Origin: Pinus tabuliformis
Lineage: Eukaryota > Streptophyta > Pinopsida > Pinales > Pinaceae
DNA length: 64,000 nt
Assembly (NCBI GenBank): GCA_031772625.1
Contig: CM062818.1
Coordinates: forward strand, 210,173,742 to 210,237,741
Direction: 5' to 3'
The notes beneath the pieces were generated by a model. That model saw only the letters and a program-made list of their open reading frames with translations, was not told the origin of the DNA and did no database searches. This document shows, piece after piece, positions 1-12,830 of the stretch. Numbering within the stretch: the stretch's first letter is position 1; each line of letters opens with the position of its first letter. The position numbers and the translations under genes were made by a program.

Positions 1-172
1 AATCTTCAGAAGGGATAAGTCTAGAGGCTACGTTAGCTAACAGGTATGCGCTCGCGTTTTGAATTCTTGGAATTGACGAGATGTTGAATGCTACGAAATG
101 CGCAGTGAGATCTTGAAATAATGATTGATAATGCTTTAAATGACTTGACAGGCAATGTATGGTGTTACGTAC

Positions 173-2572
173 CTATTTTACGACGATCTCCGAATCTCCA
201 AAGACTTGAAGATACTTAACGTTCAATCTGATTGCTTTGTATAGGCCTTGAACCAAGGCTTCGTACTCTGCTGTGTTGTTCGTGCAATCGAACTCAAGTC
301 TGCATGTGAGTATAATCTTGTTCCCATCTGGGTTAATCAGAACACATCCTGCTCCTGCCCCCTCATTGGATTTAGATCCGTCAAAATATAATTTCCAAAA
401 TAAAGATGTATTTACAGAATTATCTAAAAAACTAAAACATTTTGAGTCATCAGTTTGGGAGAAATTTTCAACTTGGGATAAAACTGAATTCTCTAAGTAT
501 GGTGAAATATGAGCATTGAAATTACCTAGGAAAGAATCTATTGCGTAATTGCCTACAATGCTGCTATTGTACGTTATGGCTTCATTTTCTCCTTCCAGTT
601 CTGTCACTATGTATTTTTGGTGCAACTCTCGTTCAACCTTTATCTGATTTGGTTTACCATTGTATGGTAACCACATGTGCGACCAATCGGTTGAAAAATA
701 TCTGTGGAGTTTTTCCAACCCATCCCTGCTAAGAATTAAACCATAGAACTCAGGGATATCAGCTACTAGAATGTCAATAACCTGACATACTTTTGGGTTA
801 GACGACAGTCTTATGGTCACCTGATTGAGTTCACCAATCACTTCGACTTGGGATCGATCAAGTTGAACTATACGTACCGCGGATTTTTGAGGTTGCACAT
901 TCAATTTGGCACATATTGACCTGGGTAAAATATCCGTTGAAGCACCAGAATTGACCAAGCAATTGTGCACGTTTTTGTTGAAGATTTCATATGTGAGAAG
1001 AAAAGGAGGAGTATGAGATCTTGATCTTCCTCCAATCAAGGCGATGCCATTTGGATCAATTTTATTGATCGCGTTGGTTGGAGGTCTTCCCAAATTGTGG
1101 GAAACCACAGCTGTAGGTAAAGATGTAGTATGCACAACATGTAATTCTTTCATCATTATTTTCTGCTGGTGTTTCAATTTACTCAATTCATAGAGAGTGA
1201 TATTAGCCCTAGTCTTCTTCATGTCATCAATGATGTCATACTCCATTTCATCCGACACTATTAGTGTTCTTGATGGAGGTGTTTGGTCAGATTGGACTGG
1301 GCTACGCTGGGTCGCTTTAGCAGTTGTCTTTTTTGTTGCGACCTTTTCTTTTGTTGCAGGGTTTGTGCCCTTTTGTTTTGGGGTAGTTAGGGGAGGATCA
1401 AGTTGATTTTTGCTTCTCGTTCTAACAGGAAATGCTTCTTGATCCTCTTCTTGTGGGAGGATGAAGTCCCACATTCCTTGTAATTCTACGACCTCTTCCT
1501 CGTCGGTCTGCCCTTCAGTGGTATTCTCTTCTTCTTCGTCTTCTTCAGATTCAACGTTTGAGACAACACTAGGTGGTCTTACCTCCATGGGAGGATTTCT
1601 TTTAAAAGTCCTAAAGGGATTTTTCGAAGAGGTCTCTGCTACTTGTTTCTTAATATCAATCATCTCATTGGACATGGCTTTCAACACTTTTTGTAATCCT
1701 TCCAAATTGAAAGGGTCTTTCGTTTGCTTCTTCTTGGTGTCTTCTTTGAAAGAGATCTTCTTAGATTTGCGTTCTTCTATAGCAGATCTCTTTTCTAGGG
1801 CTACCACGCGTTTTTCCACTGCTAACGATTCTGTCAAGTTGTCGACTAAGGTGGTCTTGTTCGCCCTATCTACGAAGATAGCCAAGTTTGGAGGTAAAGC
1901 CGTGATGTACCATTCACATCTTACTTCCTCGCTGGGTTGTGAGGCAGCGGGGATTTTTTTGAGGATCTTATTGAACCGTAAGTTAAAATCTTTAATGGGT
2001 TCTCTAGCCTCAGCCTTAAGATTAGATAGGTCATTGATCAATGTCGCCGTGGATCTGTCATAACCAAACTTGGTGAGGAACTGGCTTTGAAAAATGTCCC
2101 AGCTTGTGATGGATCCAGAAGGTAACGAAAAGTACCATGACCGGGCTGTTCCTTGTATTGTATAAGGGAAAATCCAGACAACAGCGTCTTCGTTAGTGAC
2201 TCCGTTGAGATTAACAGAAAGCATGAAATTATTGTTATGTTCCTTGGCTAGCATGCCTGCTTCCGGATTGAATTTAGGCAGCCATTTCTCAGGATGGGCC
2301 GGTATAGGGCTCAGGGGTGGAGGCATTAAAACCGCCCCAGGATTGTTCCATGGAGACTGGGCCATCGTTGAGCTGCTAGTTAATGGAAGTGCAGAAGATG
2401 ATCTCTGATGCTGAGAAGATGAAGATATTAAGATCTTTGATATTTGAAGAGGAAGGTTTGTAGAAAATGGGTGAGTGAGTTGGAATGAAAGAGTGGGTGG
2501 TTGACTTCGCGGTGAGGGAGTTGATATGGACAAAGTGGATGAAGGAGTCTGACTGTCAGACTCTGGCTCCAT
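173..2572 (-). CDS. gag-protease-RNase H polyprotein part of the gypsy fossil
   Basis: A 799-residue open frame. The first 90 or so residues are Ser/Pro-rich. About residues 90-260 resemble a retrotransposon Gag domain (WIFPYTIQGTARSWYFSLP, then a QFLTKFGY-type segment). A basic and acidic linker follows (TEGQTDEEEVVELQG region, then Lys/Thr-rich). About residues 530-640 are an aspartic protease-like domain with LVNSGAST at the active-site position. The last 90 residues are a plant-type RNase H (YFDGSKSNEGAGAG, then NNTAEYEAL and GDSEIVVK). It acts in retrotransposon particle formation and cDNA synthesis. The leader and LTR lie directly upstream at 2573-3551. The frame looks whole over this stretch. 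Confidence 0.88.
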   Translation of the reverse strand: MEPESDSQTPSSTLSISTPSPRSQPPTLSFQLTHPFSTNLPLQISKILISSSSQHQRSSSALPLTSSSTMAQSPWNNPGAVLMPPPLSPIPAHPEKWLPKFNPEAGMLAKEHNNNFMLSVNLNGVTNEDAVVWIFPYTIQGTARSWYFSLPSGSITSWDIFQSQFLTKFGYDRSTATLINDLSNLKAEAREPIKDFNLRFNKILKKIPAASQPSEEVRCEWYITALPPNLAIFVDRANKTTLVDNLTESLAVEKRVVALEKRSAIEERKSKKISFKEDTKKKQTKDPFNLEGLQKVLKAMSNEMIDIKKQVAETSSKNPFRTFKRNPPMEVRPPSVVSNVESEEDEEEENTTEGQTDEEEVVELQGMWDFILPQEEDQEAFPVRTRSKNQLDPPLTTPKQKGTNPATKEKVATKKTTAKATQRSPVQSDQTPPSRTLIVSDEMEYDIIDDMKKTRANITLYELSKLKHQQKIMMKELHVVHTTSLPTAVVSHNLGRPPTNAINKIDPNGIALIGGRSRSHTPPFLLTYEIFNKNVHNCLVNSGASTDILPRSICAKLNVQPQKSAVRIVQLDRSQVEVIGELNQVTIRLSSNPKVCQVIDILVADIPEFYGLILSRDGLEKLHRYFSTDWSHMWLPYNGKPNQIKVERELHQKYIVTELEGENEAITYNSSIVGNYAIDSFLGNFNAHISPYLENSVLSQVENFSQTDDSKCFSFLDNSVNTSLFWKLYFDGSKSNEGAGAGCVLINPDGNKIILTCRLEFDCTNNTAEYEALVQGLYKAIRLNVKYLQVFGDSEIVVK

Positions 2573-3551
2573 TCTTTGCTCCAGGCTTTCCTGAGACGTC
2601 TTTCCCCTTAAGCTTTTTTCTTTTTGCTTTACCCAATTTGGGACTCAGGATCTTTCATAAACGCTTTTCTTTTGTGCTCCTTTGACTCTGAGTCCTAGAT
2701 AGCCTATTTCCATCAGCATTTGTTGAGTGATACTCTGGGATCCGCGGTCCTGCTGTATGCGGTATCCATCTGCGAAGTCATCTCCTCTTTGTTCTTCTAG
2801 CTCTGGCGCTTTTCCTTAGATGTTTCCTGCATATAGATTTATATTAGTTGCTGACTTATAGTTCATGTAAATGAAAAGAGACAGAAGAAAAGATTGACAT
2901 GAAAGCAATTAAGTTCTAATGAATGCATAATCATGTCACCTATTATGAGTTGACTCTTCGAAAAACACAACATAATCATCTTTGGATACACAGGCGTACA
3001 ATCATTAATTTCCCGTAAGGTGCGCGCCTAATTTTGGGCTCACAGATCATGCCGAGGAATGCCTGCGATGAATGGCTTCTGCGATTTGCATCGCAGTACC
3101 GAAGATTGTGATGTAAATAGGTGGCATCGCAGAAATTGATAGTCTCATTTGTCGCACACCATAGATCGCAGGTCGTAGCTTTGCATGGTCGCAAATCGCA
3201 TATCGCAATATCGCAAGGTCGCAAGTTTTTTGCTTTGTCACTTTGTGCTGCTTATGCGATATTGCGACGTGCGACGTTGCATATCGGCCGTCGGTGATTC
3301 TTTAGGTTTCCCTTTTTGAGTGCTTTTAATGCACGCGATGCGATGAGTTCTCGCGTCGCTCCTCCTTAGTGTATTTATGCGCTTTGGGAAAGCACTCCTT
3401 TTTTCCTTGCTATGCGATATAGCTCTTAGGGAGTTAATACAAAAGATTTTCCAGACAAAATATTTTTGGATTTTTTGGTTAAGGGTCCCCCTTTGCTTGA
3501 TGTTTATTACTTAATATCAAACAAAGAGGGGGGTTGTTGGTGACCACAACA
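2573..3551 (-). repeat. Leader and 5' LTR of the Tat-like fossil (copy A)
   Basis: This is clearly similar to 5790-6759 along its whole length, starting at the CTTTGCTCCAGGCTTT / CTTTGTTCCAGGCTTT pair and ending at GTTGGTGACCACAACA. It lies immediately upstream of the gag start, so it contains leader plus LTR; I could not place the LTR/leader boundary or a primer-binding site. It holds many short TCGCA-type words between about 3060 and 3290. Confidence 0.75.
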
Positions 3552-4880
3552 CCACCCGGTCCTGAACTTGGTTGGCAGCTCCTTGTCCGTTTCGTATAGC
3601 GGGTCCGACTGGGGATAATGGGACTAGTTTCCCAATCTAGGGGGTGTGTGTGTGTGTAGATTTGGATGATGCTGATCTAGAGGTATTTTAAGCTAATTTA
3701 ATTCTAACTCCTAAACTGACTCTATGCTATTGTAATATAATAAAAACAACACATCTAATCTACGCTAACCCGCGGTGTATTTCTTCTATTATGCGATCTA
3801 AAGAGATTTAGAACAATAACTAGTAATAAAGATCATTCAGCTATCATAAGAATAGAAATCAATTAAGATAAACCATTCTGCATAAAAAGTTAGGTAAAAC
3901 AGTTGTGAACAGCATATCGCATAATAAGTTATTCATATGTCAAGCACAAATAAATGACTCCACCGTACAGAAGTGCGAAATGGTAACCCACACATTCATA
4001 CATTAACATATAAACAACTAAAACTGCATATCACTCTAAGAATATAAGAAGAAATTGGTCAAGAGATAAAAGTACCATTTATGACTGATTTCACTCATAA
4101 ACTTCAAGCAATAATGATTTATCTCTACTTGTTCTAATATCTACTAAGAGTACAGAAGTGCAACATCAGTAGCAGACATTAAATGCAAACGTTGATAAAC
4201 CTTGATCCATCCATTGATCAAAAACCCCCTCCGAGGGTGCAAAAGTGCATGTTCTGAGGACAAGTTTTTTGACAGATTTCTGGACCCTCTCCAAATGCCA
4301 TGAGAAGGGTTAAATACTACTAACTAATTAATCTTAATTACACAAATTTAGGAAACGGCTTCAAATGACCGCCCTTCTACTAAAACAGATTTATTTCTAA
4401 AAATTGAATCTAATTTCTAACTGTTTATGTATCTGCTCCTTAGTGCTGTAAGCAATGCAATGTTCGCCTGAGAAGAGTCGGCTGGTTTTCTTCTCCTTTC
4501 GTTCAAGCGATAAAAGTAGAAATAACAAGAGCTGGCACCGCTTTCTGACAAACTAGAAGATATTTTCGAAAATCTTCCTCTGGCTTTGTTACACTAAAAA
4601 ATGTCACCATGGCTATTTACAGTTGGTATGGCTCTATCAACAGTCATACTACCCTCTTAAGCAAGTCTTATGCCTCTGTTATTCATGTCAAACTCCAAGA
4701 AAGAGAGAAAGTCTTTATAAATATGTTTATCTCTGGGTACGCAGGTTCTCTCAAACCTTGCCTGCGGGTACACACCTATTGTTCATAAGGTCTGCGTCCA
4801 AGGACGCTTTGTATCTAAAGGGGCAGGTGCGTCCCTCTGAAAAGGTTAAAATGCGCAAGTTTTATCTTCAAAAACTTACT
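3552..4880. other. Intergenic, no gene recognised
   Basis: No coding similarity was recognised on either strand. There is a short (TG)n run at about 3643-3657. The phrase ACAGAAGTGC recurs at about 3966 and 4150, with a related AAAAGTGCATG at about 4241. This looks like non-coding retrotransposon debris, but I cannot assign a family. Confidence 0.4.
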
Positions 4881-5500
4881 TGTGGTCATTTCTAGAGCAT
4901 TCTAGAAGGTTGTTTGACGTGTATTGAGCGCCTCCAGATGGTTCATGCACTCCTACCAAAGAGGAACTTATCCCATCAATAAGGGAGTGATCCCATCCAA
5001 AGAGGCGACTATCCCATTGATGGTGGACCTGATTAACTTCCTCTTGAGCACTATAAATACAGGCATTGGGCCAGAAGGAGGGAGGTTGAAAGCTATACAT
5101 TTCTAAGGGTAAATGCTGCAGGAATTAGGACTCCCATTTAGAAGCTTGTGAGGAGAGATTGCCATCTTTGCTTGTTCTATTTGGAAGTGGGTGAGCTATG
5201 TCAAAATAGAGGAAGACTCTTGTGGACCGTGGAAGGAGCTTGCACAACACCAAGGCTCAGGTTGTAATGGTTCCTTTTGATTACCTTTAATGCAAATTGG
5301 TCCATTCTTCTCAATAACTTGTTGTTTATGGGTTATTTCATGTACTCCTTGGTCTATATGTTGAATATGATTTGTTTTATGTTATAATCAGGTGCTATTT
5401 AATTGTTTGACTATTGGTGATTGCAGGTTTTGGAGAAAAGGAGGAGCTCATCCAGATCAACAAAGCTTGGACTTCTACAACAGCGTTTGGACAAAGGTAA
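4880..5500 (+). promoter_or_regulatory. Possible plus-strand promoter, LTR-like
   Basis: A TATA-like word (ACTATAAATACAGG, about 5049-5062) follows a stretch with repeated TATCCCATC/GATCCCATCC words (4968-5015). A GTAAG donor-like sequence sits near 5496 (GACAAAGGTAAGAACG). No downstream coding sequence is recognised before the LTR copy at 5790. It may be a lone LTR or a short non-autonomous LTR element. The call rests only on motif spacing. Confidence 0.25.
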
Positions 5501-5789
5501 GAACGAAACACTTGATTTCTCATATCATAATGCATGTTTAGAGAATGATGGCTCTAGTTTGTTTTGTTTGTCATTAGAATGTCTTAGACTTCTAGGAAGG
5601 TCGGTTGTGTCCGCACTTTTGACTGATTCCGTGTGACAGGCTTGGTGTATTTGCTGTGTGTATACTTGGTATAACCCAAATTTCTTTCAAACTGATTGTG
5701 TTGTTGCTATTTCGGTCTCTGGCTGTGTGAATGACTCAATGAGTTAGGGATTCCGTTGCCTGAACAATTTTCTGTATTGTAGATTTCTT

Positions 5790-6759
5790 CCGTTCTTTGT
5801 TCCAGGCTTTTCTGAAGCGTCTTTCTTCCTTAGCGTTTTTCTTTTTGCTTTACCCAGTGTGAACTTCAGGATCTTTTGTAAACATGCCGCTTTTTTGCGC
5901 CTTTGACTCTGAGTCTTGGATAGTCTATTTCCATCAGTGTCTGTTGAGTGATACTCTGGAATCCGCGGTCCTGCTGCATGTGGCATCCATTTGTGAAGGA
6001 ATCTCCTCTCTGTTCTCCGAGTATTGGCGCTTTCCCCTTTTCCTTAGATGTTTCCTGCATATTGATTTATATTAGTTGCTGCCTTACAGTTTACGCAAAG
6101 GAAAAGAGAAACGACGAAAAGATTGACATGAAAGCTTTAAGTTCCAATGAATGCATAATCATGACACTCATAATGACTTGACTCTTCGAAAAACGCAACA
6201 CAATCATTCTTGGATACTTTGGCGTACAATCATTAATTTCCCTTAAGGTGCGTGCTCAATTTTGGGTTTACACACTATGTCGAGGAAATTTTGCGATGAG
6301 TGGTTTCTGCGATTTGCATCGCATTATCGAGGATTGCGATGTCAAGAAGTGTCATCACAAGAATTGATAGTCTCATTCATCGCAGATCGCAAATCGCAGG
6401 ATCACAAATCGCAAGATCGCAGATCGCAAGATCATGTTTTATCATTCAATCACTGTGTGCTGCTTATGCGATGTTGCGATATGCGACGTCGCATTTCGGC
6501 CATCGGCGATTCCTTAAGATTCTTATCTAAGGGCGCTTTCAATATGTGCGATGTGATGAATTTCGCGTCGCTTCTTCGCAACTTTTTTACGCCCATAGGA
6601 AATGCTTCGCTCTCTCTTTATGATGCGATATAGCTTTAGGGAGTAAAAATACAAAAATTTTGATAAAAATATTTTTTGGATTTTTTGTTAAGGGTCACCC
6701 TTTGCTTGGTGTTATTGCTAATACCAAATAAAGAGGGGGGGTTGTTGGTGACCACAACA
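5790..6759 (-). repeat. Leader and LTR of the Tat-like fossil family (copy B)
   Basis: A second copy of the 2573-3551 repeat in the same orientation, ending in the same terminus GTTGGTGACCACAACA at 6759. It abuts the integrase region of the next gypsy fossil at 6760, so one of these two is truncated by, or inserted into, the other. No gag follows on its left side, which leaves it a fragment. Confidence 0.75.
6379..6433. repeat. ATCGCA short-period repeat within LTR copy B
   Basis: Overlapping words such as ATCGCAGATCGCAAATCGCA recur over about 55 bp. LTR copy A has a related but differently arranged run at about 3160-3225, so the tract differs between copies. Confidence 0.6.
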
Positions 6760-9700
6760 GATACTCCTCCCATTTCCTCTGTTGGTGCATCACATACATC
6801 CTCAACATATCCTCCAACATTCTATTGACCCTCTCTTTTTGTCCATCTGTTTGTGGATGATAAGTTGTATTGAAGGCGAACTCTGTACCCAAACCTGCAA
6901 ATAGATCCTTTCAAAACTTGGAAGTGAACTTTGCATCCTTGTTTCACACAATCTTCTTTGGAACCCCATGTAGTCTCACTATCTCTCTCATGAACTTCTG
7001 TGATACCTCACTAGCTGAATATGTAGTCTTCACTAGAATGAAGTGAGATACCTTACTCAACCTGTCAACCACAACTATAACAGAATCATGATTCCTGATT
7101 GTCCTTGGAAGACCTGTAATGAAATCCATGGAAATGACCTCCCATTTCCATTTTAGAATCGCTATAGGCTGTAGTAGACCACCTAGATTCTTACATTTTT
7201 CCTTTACCTACTGACAATCTAAACATCTAGCCATGAACTCTACCACTTACTTCTTCAGATTCAGCCAATAATTGAACTTCTTCACTGCCATCAATGTCTT
7301 TTGATATCCTAGATAACCCGAGTATGGCTTGACGTGAAATTCCCTTAAGATAAGCTTCTTGAGCTCACTACAATTCGACACATAGATCTTGTCCCTAAAT
7401 CTCACCATACCATCTATCATTAGACGATAATCTGCATCCTGATCACTTGTACCCATACTTGTACTCTATTGTAACCTGTGCATGATCTCCATGTACTTTT
7501 CATCATGTTTTCCTACCTGCAAGATCCTATCCTGTAACTTTGTCCCATAAGAGCTCATAGTTGTTGTATGATTTACATGTAGCTTCCTTCTAAGAGCATA
7601 TGCAACCTTGTTTGCCTTTCCTTTGATGTATCTGATCTAGAATTTGAAACTCACTAAGGGTGGATAACTATGTAACTTGCCTGGTATTTAGATTTGAATG
7701 ATCAAACAAATACCTCAACCCAATGTGGTCGCTCACCAATGTCAATCTCCTACCCTGAAGGTTGTGTCTCTATATCTTAAATGCATGTATAATTTCTGCT
7801 AGCTCAAGATCATCCATCAAAAAATTTCATTCACGCTCATTCAATTTCGGTGAATCATAACACAATACCTATCCTTATTGCATGATAACTCCACCATGTC
7901 CTCTCTTACAAGAATCTGTACACATTGAAAACTCCTTATCTAAATCCACAATCTTTAGCAATGGTGCATGTGTCAACAACTGCTTAAGTTGCTCAAAACT
8001 AGCCTCACATTCTTATGTCCATTCGAACTTTTTACTTTTTCGCTGCAATGATCTGATAGGATATGCAATGCATGAGAAGTTCTTGATGAACCTCCTGTAG
8101 TAGCCTGCCAATCCCATGAATGATCTCACCTCATCCACATTCTTATGAGCTTCCCATTCTATGATGACCCCTATCTTTTCTAGTTCCATTGTTATGTCTT
8201 CCTTGGAGACAACATTCTCCAAGTAATGTACCTCAGTCTAAAAGAAGATACATTTTCTAAGTTTAGCATACAACTGATGCTCTCTTAGCAATCTCAACAC
8301 TACTACTAAATTCTCAGCATGTTCTTCCTAATTTTTAGAATAAACCAATATGTGAATACAATAACAAATGCATCCTGATAAGGATGCAACAAGCTATTCA
8401 TCAAACACGTAAATGTAGCTCGAGCAGTAGTTAAACTGAATGGAACAACAAAAAACTCACAATTCCCATACCAGTCTTGAATATATCATCTTCCTTGATG
8501 CGTACCTAATGTTATCATGATCTCAATTCGATCTTAGAGAACAATGATGCTCCCTTCAACTGACCAAACAAACCATCAATCCTCAGCAATGGGTACTTGT
8601 TCTTAATCGTTAACTTCTTCAATTCTTTGTAGTCAATGCACAATATGGGAGTACCATCTTTCTTATTTACCAAAAACACTGGTGCACCCCAAGGTGATAC
8701 ATTGGCCTAAGGTATCCATTTTCAAGAATCACCTTTAACTACAACTTCAACTCTACCAACTCAAGTGTGCTCATCTAGTAAGGTGAATTTGATGTCAGAG
8801 TTAACCCTGGCACGAACTCGATAGAAAATTCTACCTCCCTGTGAGATGGAAACTCTATAATGTCCTCAGGGAATACATCCTAAAAATGATATAGAAGTGA
8901 TATAGAACTAGAGCATCCAAAATCTAGGAATCCTTTATCTCAAGAAATGTGCACTGCAAACATCACACAAACCTTTCTGCAACTACACTTAGCCTGCATA
9001 GCAACAACCATCGTCACTGATGTAGGATTCTTCTTCCCCTGCAAAGTCCACTTTTGCCCACTATCATCCACACACTCATTGGCCTTGTCGAAGCATTCCA
9101 CTTCGGTTCTGTGAAGGTATAGCCAATCCACACCCAAAATCATATTATACAATCCCAATGTAAATACATTCAAATGTGTTGTTATAGCCATACCATTTAA
9201 CTGAAATGTGAAAGCTCTTACCCAATGGTGAACTCTCTTCTTTGTACCTATAACCAACTGTATCAACCAATAGTATGCATGCGCTTATTTTCTCAAACCG
9301 CAGTTATCTACCAAGGATTAATATAACTATATTTAGATCTAGGATCAATCAAAATATAAACAACTTGATCAAAAATCTTACTGTCCATCTCAATGATGAA
9401 TGCCTGATGATCTGCCTGCATGTTGTCCAGAGTTGCATAGATCCAAGGAATGCTATGACCATCATTACCAACTATATGCACTTCTTGAGAACTATAGATA
9501 TCGGGTGTACCACCACTCTGATACTGCAGACAATCCTTCTTATATTGATCCTTACCACATATCCAACATTGCAATGGTTCCCTGCCACCACCTCTAGCTT
9601 GCTGCTCTCCATGTCCCTTCTTAGTTGTGTTGAATCTCTTGTACGGAACTAAATTTCCTTTCTTAGTTTCATCTTGAGGTCTTCCTCTCTTTGGCGGTCA

Positions 9701-11370
9701 TTTTCCTTTAGCTTTCTCATTTCTTTTCAATTCATGCTTAGGCTCCACTTCATGCTTCGACTACTCATAACAATGTTTCAACTTTCAGATGGCCTCCTCC
9801 AACAATCTAGGCTCATTGAACTCAATCTCATCTTTGTATGCCACTGGAAGTCCATTAATGAATCTATTAACCTTAGCTTTCTCCTACTTGAGGTAAGGAA
9901 CATATCTCAACAACTCCAAAAATATTCTAGTATACTCCTCATATGTTATAGAACGCATCCAAAAATTATAAAACTCCTTAGCCCTATCATCATAGTACCT
10001 CTATGATAAGTACTTCTTCGTGAAGTTCCTTTTAAATGCATGCCAAGTCAAATTTTCCTCATGTATACCTTTGACATTCTTCATGTCTTCCCGCCAAATA
10101 TCTGCTTTACCTTTGAGACTGAAAGTGGTTACCTTTGCTTTCATGTTTTTTGAATAATCATGCAATAAGAAGAATCTATTCATACCCGGCAACCATGGCT
10201 CTGCATCATGTGATTTATTCATCTCTCTATCAAATGTAGGTGGTTTTTACTTCTTAAACTCATTTGGCAAAGTATCCCTTATAGCTCCTCATGTAAGTGT
10301 GATAACGTTGATGAGCATGATGCCTGTGAGAACTAGAACTAGAATAGTACCTGTGTCTATAACCTCTCCTATTCAGAGTATCCAACAACCTGCCATCTCT
10401 CACCATGTCAGATCTATCCGACGTATGTCTAGCACGATACCTGCTTTCATATGCTCCATTATGTTTATCCTCCTTCTCATGGTTGATCCAAAGTGGTCCA
10501 TGTCGCTGCAATTCTAACAAACTCTAAAGTAGTATCACATTAGCCTTTGCTAGTTTCTCTTGTGCGTGCATGATTTTGTCATTGTGAACCTTACAACTCC
10601 TTATTTCTTCCTTCAAGCTTCTCAATGTATCTTCCAAGTTAGAAGAGTGCCCCATGCCATAATTCCCTTCTCATTCATAGGGAGATTCTATGTAGTCTAC
10701 CACCTTTCTAGCTATTTGACTTCTTTTCCTGCAAGGCATACTATGTCACCCAAACCAAATCACAATAAAAAAATGTACCTTATCATAATTCGAGGAGGAT
10801 GCCTTGTCTGCAATATCATCAAATCAGTGTGATACATGTATAACATATACATAATATCATATACACATATCTTGACTAAGCACATAAACATAATTCTAGT
10901 TAGGGTTCAGTCATCAATGCAAGGCCATATCAACAATGCATGATATGACCTCATGCATGACAATAACCATTACTCCATTGTACACATTGCCACATGCAAC
11001 TATCAACATGCATAAGAAATGCCTAATAAACTACACATACGCATAGACACATGTAGTCGAGCATAAGCGATCAAGTCTTGTAACCAACATACAAGACTGA
11101 TGCATGTAATCAAGCAATCAAGAATGCAACCTAACATACAAGGATGTAACCAACCTTCGTATAATCATGTAACCAACCATATACTCCTGACGATGAATTC
11201 CACGAACTCAACATCAAGTTCCTCATGATAACCTAACTACAACCACGATCAACATAGTGCAATGCAACAAGCACATGGAATGCAAGTGTAAGACACACAC
11301 TTGTAACTGATATGCATGCATGACCAACACATTCACCCAAGGGGAGAATAACCACACCCTCATACTAATC
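6760..11370 (-). mobile_element. Ty3/gypsy fossil, internal region (element 2)
   Basis: Read right to left: gag-like segment (about 9700-10520, with WLPGMNRFFLLHDYS), CCHC knuckle (CWICGKDQYKKDC, about 9530-9574), protease (8940-9266, ILGVDWL), reverse transcriptase and connection (about 8010-8770, FMGLAGYYRRF), RNase H (about 7550-7950), integrase zinc-binding region (7247-7456), and integrase core (6760-7129: MDFITGLPR, then YHPQTDGQKERVNR). About 10520-11370 is non-coding leader. It is broken, with many interruptions. The left end stops at the LTR copy at 6759, so its 3' LTR is not adjacent. It is related to the fossil at 45681-51255. Confidence 0.85.
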
Positions 11371-12830
11371 TGTAATGCCCCCTCCTCCTAGGTCTACCCA
11401 AGCAACCGTCCAGTCAGGGTAAACATACGGTGAGAGAGGCCACTATAAGGGATTTAACCTCCTTGGTGAACTTAAGGAAATGGAATCGACAGAACACATC
11501 AATCAAACACATCCACATCTGCAACAATACCCTTAAGTGACATGTCATCCACTCAAAAAAATTTCCTCTGGGTCCCACTGATGTTTTAAGCCTTTTAACA
11601 CCTAGTTTCTCTCATGCTATAGGCATGACATCATCTAGAAACCCAACTTTGCTCTCACAAGCCTATGGGCCAATGTCCATGGACTCTTCTAAGAAGATCT
11701 ATGCCAACATCCCCAGGATTTAAGACACTTTTCTATCCCAGAATACCGTCCTGTACCGAAAACTTGTTACAACCTCCAGAATCCATCAAAGACATGATGA
11801 AAATACTAATAAATAAAAATCAACCTCAGGATTAGCCCTGAGCATCCCCAGCCAGGACTGGAACTTTTTATAACACTTGGCATCAATGCAACCTACAGTT
11901 GTAGGATACAAGACAGAGCATGAATGGCTGAAAGAAATTATGAAACATAACAAGAAGGATCACCACCTTCTCCGTTGAACTGTTATAACCTCAATTAGGT
12001 CTTTCATCCATCATTTTACCAATTACAAGTAAATACATGAAATAACCATGACATGAACCACTCATATAACCATGCTTACAACCAACATTAAACCATATAA
12101 ATATTAGAGATATGATAGCCATCAAATCCACATATAAACAAGTGAAAAATTAAGAGAACTTAACTTGTATTAAACATAGGCAAATCCAACCACGTTCGGG
12201 ACTTCCACATACCACCCAACCATAGACATGGTTGAACCAAATATTTAATTCAGTCAGTCACTCCTGTGCCATATTCCAAGCATGAATGTGGGATCTCATA
12301 GAACAACCAATACAAGAACAATAAAGGGAATCCAGAGGTTAAACTACCTCCACCCTCATCAAACTGTGATCACACCAAAATCTGTGCTCTAATCACAACT
12401 AAACCAAACTTGGAATGTCATCCAGAATCCATCACACTCCTTGAGGAATTTTTCATCTCCTTGTCTCTCAATCTTTATCGCAATCCAATCCTGGATCACT
12501 ATGCTTTAAACCGAGAGCAATCTCTGAGGCCTTACCACAATCCAAGCCCAAATCACTCGGCCCTAAACTAAGACTCCTCCCTCAGGATTTACCGTATATC
12601 CCGTCAAAACTGTTCAAGGGATTCATAGACCTTTGGGAATGAAACTTGAGACCACCTCTGCCCAGAATTCCAAAATCCATCCAGAAACCAAATCTCAAAA
12701 TTGAAATAAACATCACAACACCATAGCATCCGGAAAAATATAATGCTAGGATAAAAACCACTACCATAACCCAAAAAAACCATGCCACCTACAACAAGAG
12801 AACCATACACCAACATGCAAATCCATGCAT
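11371..12830 (-). repeat. LTR of gypsy element 2, left piece
   Basis: It begins TGTAATGCCCCCTCC and aligns with the LTR at 45681 (TGTAACACCCTCATCCC, then the shared TCTACCCAAG phrase and AACCGTCCA). Similarity continues through the tracts with TTTACCGTATATCC and the CATGCCA region up to 12830, where the DNA transposon begins. The rest of the LTR resumes at 25521. Confidence 0.85.
12826..12830. repeat. Candidate target site duplication, left (TGCAT)
   Basis: GCAT directly precedes the left terminal repeat and directly follows the right one (25521-25524). A fifth base (T at 12826 and at 25520) would also match but overlaps the terminal repeat on the right. The related LTR has one TGCATGCCAAAT at the matching place. 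Four bases can match by chance, so the exact duplication length is uncertain. Confidence 0.6.

Larger units (their letters stand above)
1..3551 (-). mobile_element. Ty3/gypsy (Tat-like) LTR retrotransposon fossil, 5' half
   Basis: Read on the minus strand, this holds a 5' LTR (right end about 3551), a leader, and a long gag-protease-RNase H frame; pol continues off the left edge. The order protease then plant-type RNase H, with no reverse transcriptase between them, fits Tat-like elements that carry an extra RNase H. The same LTR and leader recur at 5790-6759. The 3' LTR and integrase lie outside the window, so completeness cannot be judged. The LTR terminus reads TGTTGTGGTCACC on the minus strand. 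Confidence 0.85.

Noticed and set aside
1461-2063. 200-codon plus-strand frame with Ser and Phe runs
   Set aside because: It is antisense to the gag-protease frame of the gypsy fossil and has no domain.
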